Shown: piece after piece, positions 44,460-53,432 of the stretch
How the letters are laid out: every line of letters begins with the position of its first letter
Numbering within the stretch: the stretch's first letter is position 1
DNA from: Desulfopila inferna
GTDB taxonomy: Bacteria; Desulfobacterota; Desulfobulbia; Desulfobulbales; Desulfocapsaceae
Direction: 5' to 3'
DNA: 64,000 nucleotides
NCBI RefSeq assembly: GCF_016919005.1
Contig: NZ_JAFFQE010000003.1
Coordinates: forward strand, 1 to 64,000
The notes under the pieces: model-generated
The model's database searches: none
Seen by the model: the letters and a program-made list of their open reading frames with translations, nothing else
What the model was told of the DNA's origin: nothing
Position numbers and translations under genes: made by a program

Positions 44460-45676
44460 ACAGGGTCGTAATAACAGGACGGGGGGCAATCTCTCCGTTT
44501 GGATTGGGTGTTGAAACGCTTTACGACGGTATATGGTCCGGTAGATCAGCTGTGCGCCATATGGAGAAATGGCATGCCATCGGCGGTCTGAAAAGTCATC
44601 TGGCAGCTCCCGCCCCGCCCCTGGACATCAAAAAACTGCTGCCCAGACCACTGCGCAGGACCATGGGCACCGCCGCAATCTTCGCCACCCTGGCTGCCGG
44701 AGAAGCAGTAAAAGACGCCGGTATCAGCCAATCCGAGATCTCCTCCGGCTTTCTCGGGACAGCGATCGGCTCGACCACAGGCAGCCCTGCAGCCTACGAA
44801 GACTTTTACGAGACCTTCCTGCCCAATAAAGAAATGAGTGGGATAAAATCCGGCGAATTCTTTAAAATGATGGGCCACAGCTGCAGCGCCAACGTCTGCC
44901 TTGCCCTCGGTATCGCAGGGGAACAATGGGCTCCTGCGAGTGCCTGCACATCTTCGGCCCAGGCTGTCGGCCTGGGGTATATGCTGATCCAGACAGGAAG
45001 GCAGCAAATGATGCTTTGCGGAGGAGCCGATGAGGTTCACCACTCCGTCACCGGGGTTTTTGATGTTATCAAGGCTGCATCATATAAAAATGACAGGCCG
45101 GAACAGACGCCGAGCCCTTTTGATAGAGACAGGGACGGCGTGGTTTGCGGTGAAGGGTGCGGTATTCTTCTTCTCGAGAGCTATGACTCCGCGATCAGGC
45201 GCGGTGCGAAAATTTATGCCGAGATTATCGGGTTCGGCAATGTCAATGACAGCAAGCATATAGCCAGTCCGCATGAAGACGCCATGATACGGGCCATGAG
45301 GTCGGCACTGCGCGAGGCGAAAGTTTCCTCTGCCGATATCGACTACGTCAATGCCCATGCCACAGGAACGGAACAGGGAGATGTTGCAGAGGCATCCGCT
45401 ATTTTCGACGTAGTCGGCTCCTTGACCCCGGTGAGTTCACTCAAAGGCCATATCGGTCATACGCTCGGTGCTGCGGGTTCTCTTGAGCTCATCTCGGTTG
45501 TGGAAATGATGGCACGGCAGGAAGTCATTCCCACCCGAAATCTCATCAACCCCGATCCCAAATGTCAGCAGATTGATCTTTTGCTGAGGAAGAAGAAACA
45601 TAAGATCGATTTCGCATTAAAAAACAATTTCGCCCTGGGCGGGGTAAACACCGCTCTTGTTTTAAGGAGAATTTAA
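44450..45676 (+). CDS. Beta-ketoacyl-ACP synthase of the polyene/lipid cluster (KS2)
   Basis: 408 residues. FabF-type. Active-site Cys in APASACTSSAQAVGLG, His in YVNAHATGTEQGDVAEA and Lys/His in SSLKGHIGHTLGAAGS are all intact, so it should condense. A longer insert around 112-150 (YEDFYETFLPNKEMSGIKSGEFFKMM) is typical of this cluster type. Overlaps the flavoprotein gene by 10 bp; the ACP gene begins 2 bp after its stop codon. Confidence 0.9.
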   Translation: MQLNRVVITGRGAISPFGLGVETLYDGIWSGRSAVRHMEKWHAIGGLKSHLAAPAPPLDIKKLLPRPLRRTMGTAAIFATLAAGEAVKDAGISQSEISSGFLGTAIGSTTGSPAAYEDFYETFLPNKEMSGIKSGEFFKMMGHSCSANVCLALGIAGEQWAPASACTSSAQAVGLGYMLIQTGRQQMMLCGGADEVHHSVTGVFDVIKAASYKNDRPEQTPSPFDRDRDGVVCGEGCGILLLESYDSAIRRGAKIYAEIIGFGNVNDSKHIASPHEDAMIRAMRSALREAKVSSADIDYVNAHATGTEQGDVAEASAIFDVVGSLTPVSSLKGHIGHTLGAAGSLELISVVEMMARQEVIPTRNLINPDPKCQQIDLLLRKKKHKIDFALKNNFALGGVNTALVLRRI

Positions 45677-45678
45677 TC

Positions 45679-45945
45679 ATGATGTCCGAGGAAGAATTAC
45701 GCCGGAAAGTGGTCGAGGTTCTGGCTGAGGAATTTGAGCTTGACCCCGCTACAATGGTGCCTGATGCCACCCTGTATGACGATCTGGGTCTCGACAGCCT
45801 GGATGCTGTCGACATGGTGGTTGTACTTGAAAAAACATTTGGCCTGAAACTCGAAGATGAAGACACATTACGCTCCATCAGAACAATGGATGACCTGCTG
45901 CAGTTTCTGCTCAAACTGCAGGATGATAGAGTGATGCAGGACTAG
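45679..45945 (+). CDS. Acyl carrier protein of the polyene/lipid cluster (ACP1)
   Basis: 88 residues. Phosphopantetheine attachment serine in DDLGLDSLDAVDMVVVLEKTFG. Directly follows KS2 and precedes the PlsC-like acyltransferase by a few bases. Distinct from housekeeping acpP at 25457 (FELDPATMVPDATLYDDLGLDS versus its own wording), so it is likely dedicated. Confidence 0.92.
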   Translation: MMSEEELRRKVVEVLAEEFELDPATMVPDATLYDDLGLDSLDAVDMVVVLEKTFGLKLEDEDTLRSIRTMDDLLQFLLKLQDDRVMQD

Positions 45946-45949
45946 AGTC

Positions 45950-46726
45950 TTGAAAAAGATACTCCTCAATCTGTACTTCTGGCCGGTCTTTGTCCTGCTT
46001 TCCCTCCTCGGAATTGGTCTGCTGCCCTTCATCCTTCTGGCCGGCAGAATTATTCTCAGACGAAATATTGCACATTCTCTGCGGCTTGCCATTGGTCTCT
46101 ACGGCAGGATCATCGTCCGTGGCGTGGTGTTCATGGCGCCGGTCAAAGTATATGGAAGGCTGTATGATATCCCACGACCGGCAATATTCATAGCCAATCA
46201 CAATTCAGCCATCGATCCTTATCTCTTCGGCGCAATTCCCGGAGAACACTGCTTTGTCACCTCATGGCCATTTAAAATTCCGATATACGGCCCACTGATG
46301 AAGCTGGCCGGATACATCAATATCAGCGATGGCTGGGACACTCTTCGACAAAAATGCAGGCAAAGGCTCGAGAAAGGCGTTTCGGTCATTATCTGGCCCG
46401 AAGGTCACCGTTCCCGGAACGGTAAAATCGGCAGATTCAGAAAAGGAGCATTTCAGCTGGCAGTGGAAACCGGTTATCCGATCCAACCGGTCTGTATATT
46501 TGGTTCAGGCGATGTGCTGCTGCCGGGAGAAAGGTTCCTCTCGCCGGGCAGGGTCAGGCTGCGGCTGCTTGCTCCTATCTATCCAGCCAGGAAAGGCGAT
46601 CTGCAGACCCGGACTTTAGAACTTCGCCGGCAGAGCTTCGAGGCCATAGAACGCTGCCTTGCCGAATATGGTCCCGACAGCGGATATCCTGCCTGTTCTC
46701 TGCTGACTCCCCAGAAGGGGGTATAA
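45950..46726 (+). CDS. PlsC-type 1-acyl-glycerol-3-phosphate-like acyltransferase
   Basis: 258 residues, TTG start at 45950 placed four bases after the ACP1 stop. One or two N-terminal membrane helices (about 7-35). Catalytic H84-x4-D89 in IANHNSAIDPYLF and the substrate motif IIWPEGHRSRNG; GYPIQPVCIFGSG near the end. Transfers acyl groups from ACP or CoA to a lipid hydroxyl on the inner membrane. In aryl polyene clusters such enzymes are thought to attach the chain to its lipid anchor. Confidence 0.88.
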   Translation: MKKILLNLYFWPVFVLLSLLGIGLLPFILLAGRIILRRNIAHSLRLAIGLYGRIIVRGVVFMAPVKVYGRLYDIPRPAIFIANHNSAIDPYLFGAIPGEHCFVTSWPFKIPIYGPLMKLAGYINISDGWDTLRQKCRQRLEKGVSVIIWPEGHRSRNGKIGRFRKGAFQLAVETGYPIQPVCIFGSGDVLLPGERFLSPGRVRLRLLAPIYPARKGDLQTRTLELRRQSFEAIERCLAEYGPDSGYPACSLLTPQKGV

Positions 46727-46727
46727 G

Positions 46728-46802
46728 TAAAAATGGGCTTTTATAAAATCTCCAAGGCAGGCAGCGTGAAACCGGCTGAGTTTCACCGGCATTCAGAAAA
46801 AC
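46728..46802. repeat. Intergenic repeat family C, copy 2
   Basis: gggcttttataaaatctcc, aaggcaggc and ggctgagttt in the same order as 7475-7545. It begins right after the stop codon of the acyltransferase gene. Confidence 0.55.
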
Positions 46803-46828
46803 CTATAATTTTTTTATAACCAGTAATT

Positions 46829-48421
46829 ATGAGCAATACGTCAACCGTTGTTCTCAATGGTGAGGATCTCACCTATGCCGATATCGTCGCCATTGGCATC
46901 GGCGACAAAAAGGTTGCCTTGGCGTCACAGGCGATTGAGCGCTGCAGCGCTTCCAGAGCATATCTGGAGGATGCTGTCAGGCAGAAAAAAATCATCTACG
47001 GGGTGAATACGTCCTATGGCCCGATGTGCAATAAAATTGTCAATGACCGCGATCTCGAGTCCTTACAGACCAACCTCATAATCAGTCATGCCGCAGGCCT
47101 GGGCGAGCCGATCCTGCCGTCTATAGCTCAGGCAATCCTCGCTGTCAGGCTCAACACCCTGGTAAAGGGATATTCAGGTGTCCGTATCGAACTCCTAAAA
47201 TTGATGCAGGGGATGATTAATTCCGGTATCGCCCCCTATATTCCTGAATGCGGCAGTGTCGGCGCCTCCGGAGACCTCATCCATCTGGCCCATATGTCTC
47301 TTGCCATTATCGGTAAGGGCAAGGTCTATTTGAACAAAGAGCTGATGAATGCCGAAGAGGCTTTTGAAAAGACCGATCTCATACCACTGGTCCTCAGCTA
47401 CAAGGAAGGTCTGGCCTTGATGAATGGTACGGCGGCTATGACCGCGATTGCTGCCTTCACTCTGTCCGGCGCGGAAAAACTCTATAACGTTGCCTGCGTA
47501 AACGCCGCTTTTGCCGTGGAAATATTCGGCGGTATCGACGATGCTTTTGATGAGGATCTTCATCTTCTCAAGCCGCATCCCGGTCAGATTCGTGTTGCCG
47601 AAACAATCAAAAAACTCTACAAAGGCACAGGCAACATCACCCTGCGCGAGGACATGCACGAGAGGATCAGGAGCCAGCATCATGGTGATGTCCCCGTGTT
47701 CGAAACCAATATCAACGTTCAGGATGTCTATTCTATCCGCTGCACTCCCCAGGTATTGGCGCCGGTCCGGGAGACCCTCGATTATGTCACCAGAACCATC
47801 GAAATCGAGGCAAATTCGACCAACGACAATCCCGTCGTCATTCCGGAGAAAAATAAAATTATCCATGGCGGCAACTTCCATGGTCAGAGCATCAGCTTTG
47901 CCATGGATGCTCTTTGTATTGCCATTTCGACCTTATGCAATCTCTCTGAGCGACGCACCAACAAGCTTCTCGATAAAAGCCTGAACGAGGGTTTGCCGGA
48001 ACACCTGATTCCCGGAGAAGTCGGACTCAACATGGGATTTATGGGAGCGCAGTATCTCGCCACCTCCTCAACAGCTGAAAACAGAGGGCTTGCCGCGCCC
48101 ATGAGCGTCAACTCCATATCCTGTAACGCTTCGAACCAGGATATAGTCAGTATGGGGACAGTAGCTGCCCGCAAAGCATTCCGGCTGGTGAGAAATGCCA
48201 AGCATATAATTACTTTGGAAATATTGGCGGATCTCCAGGCTTTGTCCTTTCGAAATTCCGACAAACTGGGTCATGGAACCGGGAAAATTTATGATTTACT
48301 GAACCGTCACTTTGAAGTGTATGACGATACACGCATCTTTCATGATGACTTGCTGAAATTCCGCAAACTCCTCTTCACCGGTCATCTCTTCGAAACACTT
48401 TCTCCATATCTTCCAGAATAA
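46829..48421 (+). CDS. Aromatic amino acid ammonia-lyase, tyrosine ammonia-lyase type
   Basis: 530 residues. Eliminates ammonia from an aromatic amino acid using the self-made MIO cofactor. The MIO triad A146-S147-G148 is in CGSVGASGDLIHLAH; catalytic tyrosine Y57 in IYGVNTSYGPM. Substrate clues: NQDIVSMG (N436-Q437) as in tyrosine/phenylalanine lyases, where histidine ammonia-lyases have a glutamate; S86-H87 in LIISHAAG as in the Flavobacterium johnsoniae-type TAL; and IHGGNFHG. Automatic annotation would likely say histidine ammonia-lyase (hutH), which I think is wrong: no hut gene is nearby and it is inside a polyene cluster, where 4-coumarate would serve as starter. Confidence 0.88.
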   Translation: MSNTSTVVLNGEDLTYADIVAIGIGDKKVALASQAIERCSASRAYLEDAVRQKKIIYGVNTSYGPMCNKIVNDRDLESLQTNLIISHAAGLGEPILPSIAQAILAVRLNTLVKGYSGVRIELLKLMQGMINSGIAPYIPECGSVGASGDLIHLAHMSLAIIGKGKVYLNKELMNAEEAFEKTDLIPLVLSYKEGLALMNGTAAMTAIAAFTLSGAEKLYNVACVNAAFAVEIFGGIDDAFDEDLHLLKPHPGQIRVAETIKKLYKGTGNITLREDMHERIRSQHHGDVPVFETNINVQDVYSIRCTPQVLAPVRETLDYVTRTIEIEANSTNDNPVVIPEKNKIIHGGNFHGQSISFAMDALCIAISTLCNLSERRTNKLLDKSLNEGLPEHLIPGEVGLNMGFMGAQYLATSSTAENRGLAAPMSVNSISCNASNQDIVSMGTVAARKAFRLVRNAKHIITLEILADLQALSFRNSDKLGHGTGKIYDLLNRHFEVYDDTRIFHDDLLKFRKLLFTGHLFETLSPYLPE

Positions 48422-48425
48422 GACC

Positions 48426-48710
48426 ATGACTCTTCTTGAAAAATTCTACTCCGTCTTTGCTGTTCTCTTTGTCTTCGGGCTGATTACCGTCTTTTACCTC
48501 TATCCCGAAACGAGGCATTTCAAAACACTGTTGCCCGTGAGCCTGGTTGGAGTGGCAATCAATATTGGACTTATGTTCATCGTGCTTCGTGACGTGATCC
48601 TGCGCAAATTTCCGAATCAGTCGATCAGGTACATATGGATCGGCATCATTCTTATTTGCTGGCCGACTATATTGTACTATCTTCCCAAGTATGGCTTCAA
48701 AAAAAGATAA
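48426..48710 (+). CDS. Small three-helix membrane protein of the polyene/lipid cluster
   Basis: 94 residues, unassigned. Three predicted membrane segments at about 8-26, 36-54 and 68-86 with short loops (YPETRHFK, LRKFPNQS) and a basic C-terminus KYGFKKR. It starts 4 bp after the ammonia-lyase stop. Possibly a membrane anchor or accessory factor for cluster enzymes; function unknown. Confidence 0.75.
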   Translation: MTLLEKFYSVFAVLFVFGLITVFYLYPETRHFKTLLPVSLVGVAINIGLMFIVLRDVILRKFPNQSIRYIWIGIILICWPTILYYLPKYGFKKR

Positions 48711-48720
48711 TAGGATCCGT

Positions 48721-49314
48721 ATGCCGAAAAAATTCAACCTCCCATATCTTATCGTTCTCATCTGCCTTTTTCAGGCGATGCTGCTCAGTTACCCCCAAAA
48801 AGCTACTGCGCGGGAAGCAGAGAATTCCGATACTGATCGATGGGCGATCCTCACCGGCTATGGTTCGAGTCATCCGGGCTGGGGGGAGACCGAGACGCGG
48901 GTCGAGACCATTGATCTCGCTCTGCGGCGAAAAATTGTCATCTTTGAGGATATGGGAAAGTCATGGTATAGCGGTTCTCATTCATTGCTCATCGAACTGC
49001 CGCTGCACTTTCTCCTCGATTATGACACGCCGATGGCCGGGCTAAATTTTTTAGCAAACTACACCTTCAGCGCCTGTGCTTTACACCCATATGTCTTTGC
49101 CGGAGGCGGGCCTGTATATGTCGATGCCGACATTCCGGGAATGGGATCGGACTGGAACGGAAACTACCAGATAGGTTTCGGCGTACAGCTTCCCATGAAA
49201 AACGACCATACCTTCTTTGTCGAGGCACGCTACCATCACATCTCCAATGGTGGCATAGAAGAACCGAATGTACCCCTCAATTCCGCGAAATTCTTAGTTG
49301 GAATGACTTTTTGA
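48721..49314 (+). CDS. PagL-like outer-membrane lipid A 3-O-deacylase family protein
   Basis: 197 residues from ATG 48721, which follows AGGA; the upstream frame to 48691 runs into the preceding gene. Signal peptide LPYLIVLICLFQAMLLSYP, then alternating beta strands ending in FLVGMTF with a terminal phenylalanine, typical of an outer-membrane barrel. The active-site His-x-Ser of PagL is visible in ARYHHISNGGIEEPN. PagL removes the 3-O acyl chain of lipid A. In this cluster it may trim or remodel a lipid that receives or makes room for the cluster product. Confidence 0.82.
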   Translation: MPKKFNLPYLIVLICLFQAMLLSYPQKATAREAENSDTDRWAILTGYGSSHPGWGETETRVETIDLALRRKIVIFEDMGKSWYSGSHSLLIELPLHFLLDYDTPMAGLNFLANYTFSACALHPYVFAGGGPVYVDADIPGMGSDWNGNYQIGFGVQLPMKNDHTFFVEARYHHISNGGIEEPNVPLNSAKFLVGMTF

Positions 49315-49438
49315 TGAAGACTTATAACCTTCCCTTATCGGCAAACAGAGACTGCGTCAAAAAGATCTGCTGCTCTACTCTCGTCAATGAAGGCATCGCC
49401 GCTCATGCAGAAAAAGCACATTTCGTGCGGGAGAAAAA

Positions 49439-50803
49439 ATGACAGCATTGAACACTCAATCGAAGGGATACTGTCTGTTGATATCCGCCAACATGGTCTC
49501 GGCACCTTATCCGGTATATCCAATCGGTATTGCTCATTTAATAGGGGCGCTGCGCCGACAGGGTCACCGCGCCGACCATTTCGACATGCTGGCCTCCGAG
49601 GGATACCCCAAGTTGGAGGAGATACTCAGTCGTAACAACTATGATGCCATTGGGATCTCCATCCGCAATATAGACAGCGTTGACAGTTCCTCCCCCACGG
49701 CAATGATAGAAGATATTGCCACAGTGATCGAGTATGTCAGAGAGCGTTGCCGGACAACACCGATTGTTCTGGGTGGACCTGGTTTTTCCATTATGCCGAA
49801 AGAGCTGATGGACTACCTGAAGGCCGATTACGGTATCGTAGGTGAAGGAGAGGTGGCTTTTCCTCAACTGCTGGAAAAAATCGCTTCAGGAGAACATATA
49901 CCCGAGCGTCTCATTTCCGCAAGCCTGAGCGACTTCCCGGATTGCCCGCCGATTTTTCAAAAAAACATCGCCGAGTACTATATCGATCACGGCGGTATGC
50001 TCAATGTTCAAACCAAGCGAGGATGCGGTTATGGCTGCAGCTATTGCTCATACCCGACCATCGAAGGGAAAAAACTTCGCTTCCGGCCGGCCGAAGAAGT
50101 TGTTGAGGAAATAGAGAGGCTGCGTCGGCACGGGGCACGCTACATCTTCTTTACCGACGGCGTCTTCAATGATCCCTCTAACCATTACCTCGAGGTGGCG
50201 GAGGCCCTGATCCGCTCAGGCAACTCCACACCATGGTGTGCCTTCTTTCGCCCTCAGAAAATGGGCAGGGAGGAATTGCGGCTGCTTAAAAGAAGCGGCA
50301 TGGCGGCCATGGAACTGGGCACCGATGCCTCTACCGACCAGACCCTTGCCGGTCTGAACAAGGGGTTTACCTTTGATGAAGTTCTTGCCCTGAACCTAAC
50401 CATTGCCGAAGAAAATATACCGTGTGCCCATTTTATTATTTTCGGTGGGCCTGGTGAAACACCGGCTACAGTGCACCAGGGTCTTGAAAATATAGCCCTG
50501 CTTGGAGACTGCATTGTTTTTGCCTACATCGGCCTGCGCATCCTGCCGGATACCCGCCTTTATAAACAGGCTGTTGCCGAGAAGATCATCACCGCGCAGA
50601 CCGACATCATCAGTCCCATCTTCTATTACTCTCCCGATATCGACAGAGAGTTCATCGACACCGAACTGCGCAACTCTTTCGCGGAAAGAAGAGACAGGAT
50701 ATACCCGATGGCGGAGCTGGAACACTATGTCCGCCTCATTCATTCCCTGGGTCACAGCGGACCGCTTTGGGAGCGTATGTTATCAAGATATCTCAAACAA
50801 TGA
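49439..50803 (+). CDS. B12-binding-type radical SAM protein (rSAM1)
   Basis: 454 residues. The first about 165 residues have the fold order of a cobalamin-binding domain (PYPVYPIGIAHLIGALRRQGHRADHFDM, PIVLGGPGFSIMP, YGIVGEGEVAFPQL), though without a classic DxHxxG. The radical SAM [4Fe-4S] cysteines are C196, C200, C203 in RGCGYGCSYC. B12 radical SAM enzymes methylate or rearrange unactivated carbons. From memory, related proteins are labelled lipid-biosynthesis B12-binding/radical SAM and occur in anammox ladderane candidate loci; not verified here. The stop codon TGA is also the first bases of a palindromic repeat. Confidence 0.88.
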   Translation: MTALNTQSKGYCLLISANMVSAPYPVYPIGIAHLIGALRRQGHRADHFDMLASEGYPKLEEILSRNNYDAIGISIRNIDSVDSSSPTAMIEDIATVIEYVRERCRTTPIVLGGPGFSIMPKELMDYLKADYGIVGEGEVAFPQLLEKIASGEHIPERLISASLSDFPDCPPIFQKNIAEYYIDHGGMLNVQTKRGCGYGCSYCSYPTIEGKKLRFRPAEEVVEEIERLRRHGARYIFFTDGVFNDPSNHYLEVAEALIRSGNSTPWCAFFRPQKMGREELRLLKRSGMAAMELGTDASTDQTLAGLNKGFTFDEVLALNLTIAEENIPCAHFIIFGGPGETPATVHQGLENIALLGDCIVFAYIGLRILPDTRLYKQAVAEKIITAQTDIISPIFYYSPDIDREFIDTELRNSFAERRDRIYPMAELEHYVRLIHSLGHSGPLWERMLSRYLKQ

Positions 50804-50998
50804 TGGCGTCGCGATAAGCACCCGTACGGGCATAAACTCCGACTTCGAGAAAGCCCGATCTCCGGCGTTGCAGGTTTTTGGCAGACCTTCGACATACTAC
50901 CTGTATAGTCGAAGGCCTGCCAAAAACACTGCGCCTTGTATATCGAGCTTTTTATCTAGCCATCTCAGAACTTCGTGGCAACTTTTTATGAGTCCATC
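50802..50998 (+). repeat. Palindromic repeat family H, longest intact copy
   Basis: Begins gatggcgtcgcgataagcac on the rSAM1 stop codon; central arms gcaggtttttggcagaccttcg / cgaaggcctgccaaaaacactgc around actacctgt; right side atcgagctttttatctagccatc and a final tttttatgagtccatc. It combines both variants of outer arm seen in other copies. Confidence 0.88.
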
Positions 50999-51036
50999 CA
51001 GGCACCTTCAATGATCTTTTACGAAATTATCGAACA

Positions 51037-52227
51037 ATGAGCAAAACAGCGGAGCCTCTCATCGTCATCCCGGTGTATAACCACGGGACCACGCTGGTCG
51101 AAGTCGTCCACAGAGCCATTGCCACCGGGTATCAGGTGCTGGTTGTAGATGACGGCAGTGACGACAACTGTCTGACTCCCCTTGCAGATCTGCAATGTCA
51201 GAGCTTACAGCTACCCCGCAACATGGGAAAAGGTGCAGCCATCCTTCATGGTGCCCACTATGCCGCTTCACAGGGGTTTGAGACCATGGTCACCATAGAT
51301 GCGGACGGCCAGCATGATCCGGCCGATATTACAGGACTCATTGCCGAAGCCCAAAGAATTGCCGCACCCTGTCTGGTGCTGGGGGCCCGCCGAATGATCC
51401 AGGAGAGCGTTCCCGCATCCAGCCATTTCGGCAAACATTTTTCTAATTTCTGGGTGCGGCTCGAATGCGGGTATGATCTTCCAGATACTCAAACCGGGTT
51501 CAGGCTTTATCCGGTCAAACAGCTTCTCAGTCTCAAACTGACCCGAACAAGGTACGACTTTGAAATTGAATCTCTGGTCAAACTGGCATGGGCGGGAATT
51601 GCCGTCTCCTCCGCCGCCATCCAGGTGCATTACCCGCCTGCCGGTCGGCGGATCAGCCATTTCCACAAATTCAAGGACAATATCCGCCTCTCTCTGCTGC
51701 ACAGCAGGCTTATCATGAGACGGCTGATGCCCTGGCCTCATAGACAACTTGTTGCCAAACCACCTCTGCCGGAGACAATCAAGGAAAATCTCTGCAGGAA
51801 TCCGTTGAAGATACTGGCAGAAATCTGTAAAGAGCATACTTCACCCCTGTGGCTGGCCATGGCAGTCTGGCTCGGCATTTTTATGGGAGCCCTGCCGCTT
51901 ATTGCCTGCCATACTGTTGCCATTATTTATGTGGCCCACCGGCTGCATCTCAACAAAATTGCGGCTGTAGCCGCCAGTCAGTTCTGTATGCCGCCCCTGG
52001 TGCCTGTTATTTGCATCCAGACCGGTTACTATCTCAGGAAGGGAGAATTCCTCCTGGATCTCTCCTGGCAGCGCTGGCTTCTGGAAATCCATGAACGGCT
52101 CTGGGAGTGGTTTATAGGTTCGCTGCTTGTCGGTCCGCTCCTCGGTCTGGGTGGGGCATCGATAATGTACTGGATGGCTCTGCGTATCCATACCCAGCGG
52201 AATCTCAAACCCAGCGTCAAAACATGA
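51037..52227 (+). CDS. Family 2 glycosyltransferase fused to DUF2062
   Basis: 396 residues. GT2 domain at about 5-230: IVIPVYNHGTTLVEVVHRA, VLVVDDGSDDN, MVTIDADGQHDPADI (DxD-like), TQTGFRLYP. C-terminal DUF2062 with about three membrane helices (LWLAMAVWLGIFMGALPLIACHT, AASQFCMPPLVPVICIQTGYYLR). Transfers a sugar to a lipid at the membrane. GT2 (dolichyl-phosphate mannose synthase-like) proteins are regular members of aryl polyene and flexirubin clusters. Overlaps the next gene by four bases. Confidence 0.88.
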   Translation: MSKTAEPLIVIPVYNHGTTLVEVVHRAIATGYQVLVVDDGSDDNCLTPLADLQCQSLQLPRNMGKGAAILHGAHYAASQGFETMVTIDADGQHDPADITGLIAEAQRIAAPCLVLGARRMIQESVPASSHFGKHFSNFWVRLECGYDLPDTQTGFRLYPVKQLLSLKLTRTRYDFEIESLVKLAWAGIAVSSAAIQVHYPPAGRRISHFHKFKDNIRLSLLHSRLIMRRLMPWPHRQLVAKPPLPETIKENLCRNPLKILAEICKEHTSPLWLAMAVWLGIFMGALPLIACHTVAIIYVAHRLHLNKIAAVAASQFCMPPLVPVICIQTGYYLRKGEFLLDLSWQRWLLEIHERLWEWFIGSLLVGPLLGLGGASIMYWMALRIHTQRNLKPSVKT

Positions 52228-53165
52228 ATGCGGCATTGATTAGCAACCTCCTCGAGCGGCTGGGACATTTGTTTTTTTATACGGTTCTCAAATTCTGTGG
52301 ACTGCGTTACGCCTATGTCTTTCTTTACCCCGTCATTTTTTCCTATGTTCTGTGCAGTAGAAAAATCCAGGGCATCACCTCTTCCTATTTGAAGAAAAGA
52401 TTCCCACATTTCTCAAACAGACAGCTTTTCTGGGCCACCTTTGATAATCTTTTCGCATTCGGGCAGGTTCTGGTGGACAGGGCCTGGCTGGGACTCAAAG
52501 AAAACGCAGAGATGACCTGCACCATTGACGGCAAAGACGATTTGTTCAACACTGTCGCCGCTGGAAAAGGCGTGGTGCTGGTCACCGCACATGTCGGGCC
52601 CTGGCAGACCGCCATGGCATATCTCAATGTCCTGCCGGTTAAAGTCCATGCGCTGATGCAATATGATCAGTCCGCCGCCGCAAAACACTTCTTTGACCTG
52701 GGGAAGAAAAATCGCCATTTTAATATCATTGACACCGAAGGCCCATTCGGTGGACTGGTTGATGCCGCCGCCGCTCTGCAGCGCGGTGAAATAGTCACTA
52801 TCATGGCAGACAGACACATAAAAGGAAGCACAAAGGAAGTTGAATTTTTAGGAAATAAGGTTAGACTACCTGATGCTGCCTACACTCTGGCAGCTTGCTT
52901 TGAGGCCCCTGTCGTTATATTTCTGGCAGCAAAGACAGGAACCACTCATTTTGAACTGAAAGTATGGAATACCTTCTATCCCAGATTTGAAGACCGATTA
53001 AACAGGGATGAGGTGCTGCGGGAATGTTGTCGAAAGTATGCCGCAGCCCTTGAACAATATGTGAAAAAATACCCATACCAATGGTATAACTTTTTTGAAA
53101 TCTGGAAGCAGGCTGATGTTGACTCTTCCTCAAAGGCACCTATTACAAATACATTGCAAAAATAA
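52224..53165 (+). CDS. LpxL/HtrB-like lysophospholipid acyltransferase
   Basis: 313 residues from ATG 52224 (four-base overlap with the glycosyltransferase stop). N-terminal membrane helix (about 13-45). The catalytic motif reads TAHVGPWQTAM: H123 is present but the sixth position, usually Glu or Asp in LpxL enzymes, is Gln128. IMADRHIKG (about residues 191-199) resembles the second acyltransferase motif. Such proteins acylate lipid A and, in aryl polyene clusters, probably the polyene anchor. Followed directly by ACP2. Confidence 0.85.
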   Translation: MNAALISNLLERLGHLFFYTVLKFCGLRYAYVFLYPVIFSYVLCSRKIQGITSSYLKKRFPHFSNRQLFWATFDNLFAFGQVLVDRAWLGLKENAEMTCTIDGKDDLFNTVAAGKGVVLVTAHVGPWQTAMAYLNVLPVKVHALMQYDQSAAAKHFFDLGKKNRHFNIIDTEGPFGGLVDAAAALQRGEIVTIMADRHIKGSTKEVEFLGNKVRLPDAAYTLAACFEAPVVIFLAAKTGTTHFELKVWNTFYPRFEDRLNRDEVLRECCRKYAAALEQYVKKYPYQWYNFFEIWKQADVDSSSKAPITNTLQK

Positions 53166-53422
53166 TGGAAAATCTTAAAAAAAAATTAAAGGAGATCCTT
53201 GTTGAGGATTTAAAAATCCCGGAGAGCAGCCTGGCAAAATTTGGTGATGACGAACCGCTTTTTGGTGAAGGCCTGGGACTCGATTCACTTGACGCCGTTG
53301 AACTTGCCGTACTCATCCAGAAAAACTTCAACGTGCAGATCATTGACATGGATGAAGGTCGCAAGGCCTTTGAAACACTAAATAAGCTGGCGAAGTTTAT
53401 TGTTAAAAAACAAGAATCTTAA
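53165..53422 (+). CDS. Acyl carrier protein of the polyene/lipid cluster (ACP2)
   Basis: 85 residues, basic N-terminus. Phosphopantetheine serine in GLGLDSLDAVELAVLIQKNF. Shares one base with the acyltransferase stop codon. The second of three ACPs in the cluster. Confidence 0.92.
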   Translation: MENLKKKLKEILVEDLKIPESSLAKFGDDEPLFGEGLGLDSLDAVELAVLIQKNFNVQIIDMDEGRKAFETLNKLAKFIVKKQES

Positions 53423-53432
53423 AGGAGGTAAC

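Noticed and set aside
46829-48421. Histidine ammonia-lyase (hutH) of histidine degradation
   Set aside because: Gln in place of Glu in the NQDxVSMG segment, TAL-like wording and cluster context argue for an aromatic amino acid lyase.
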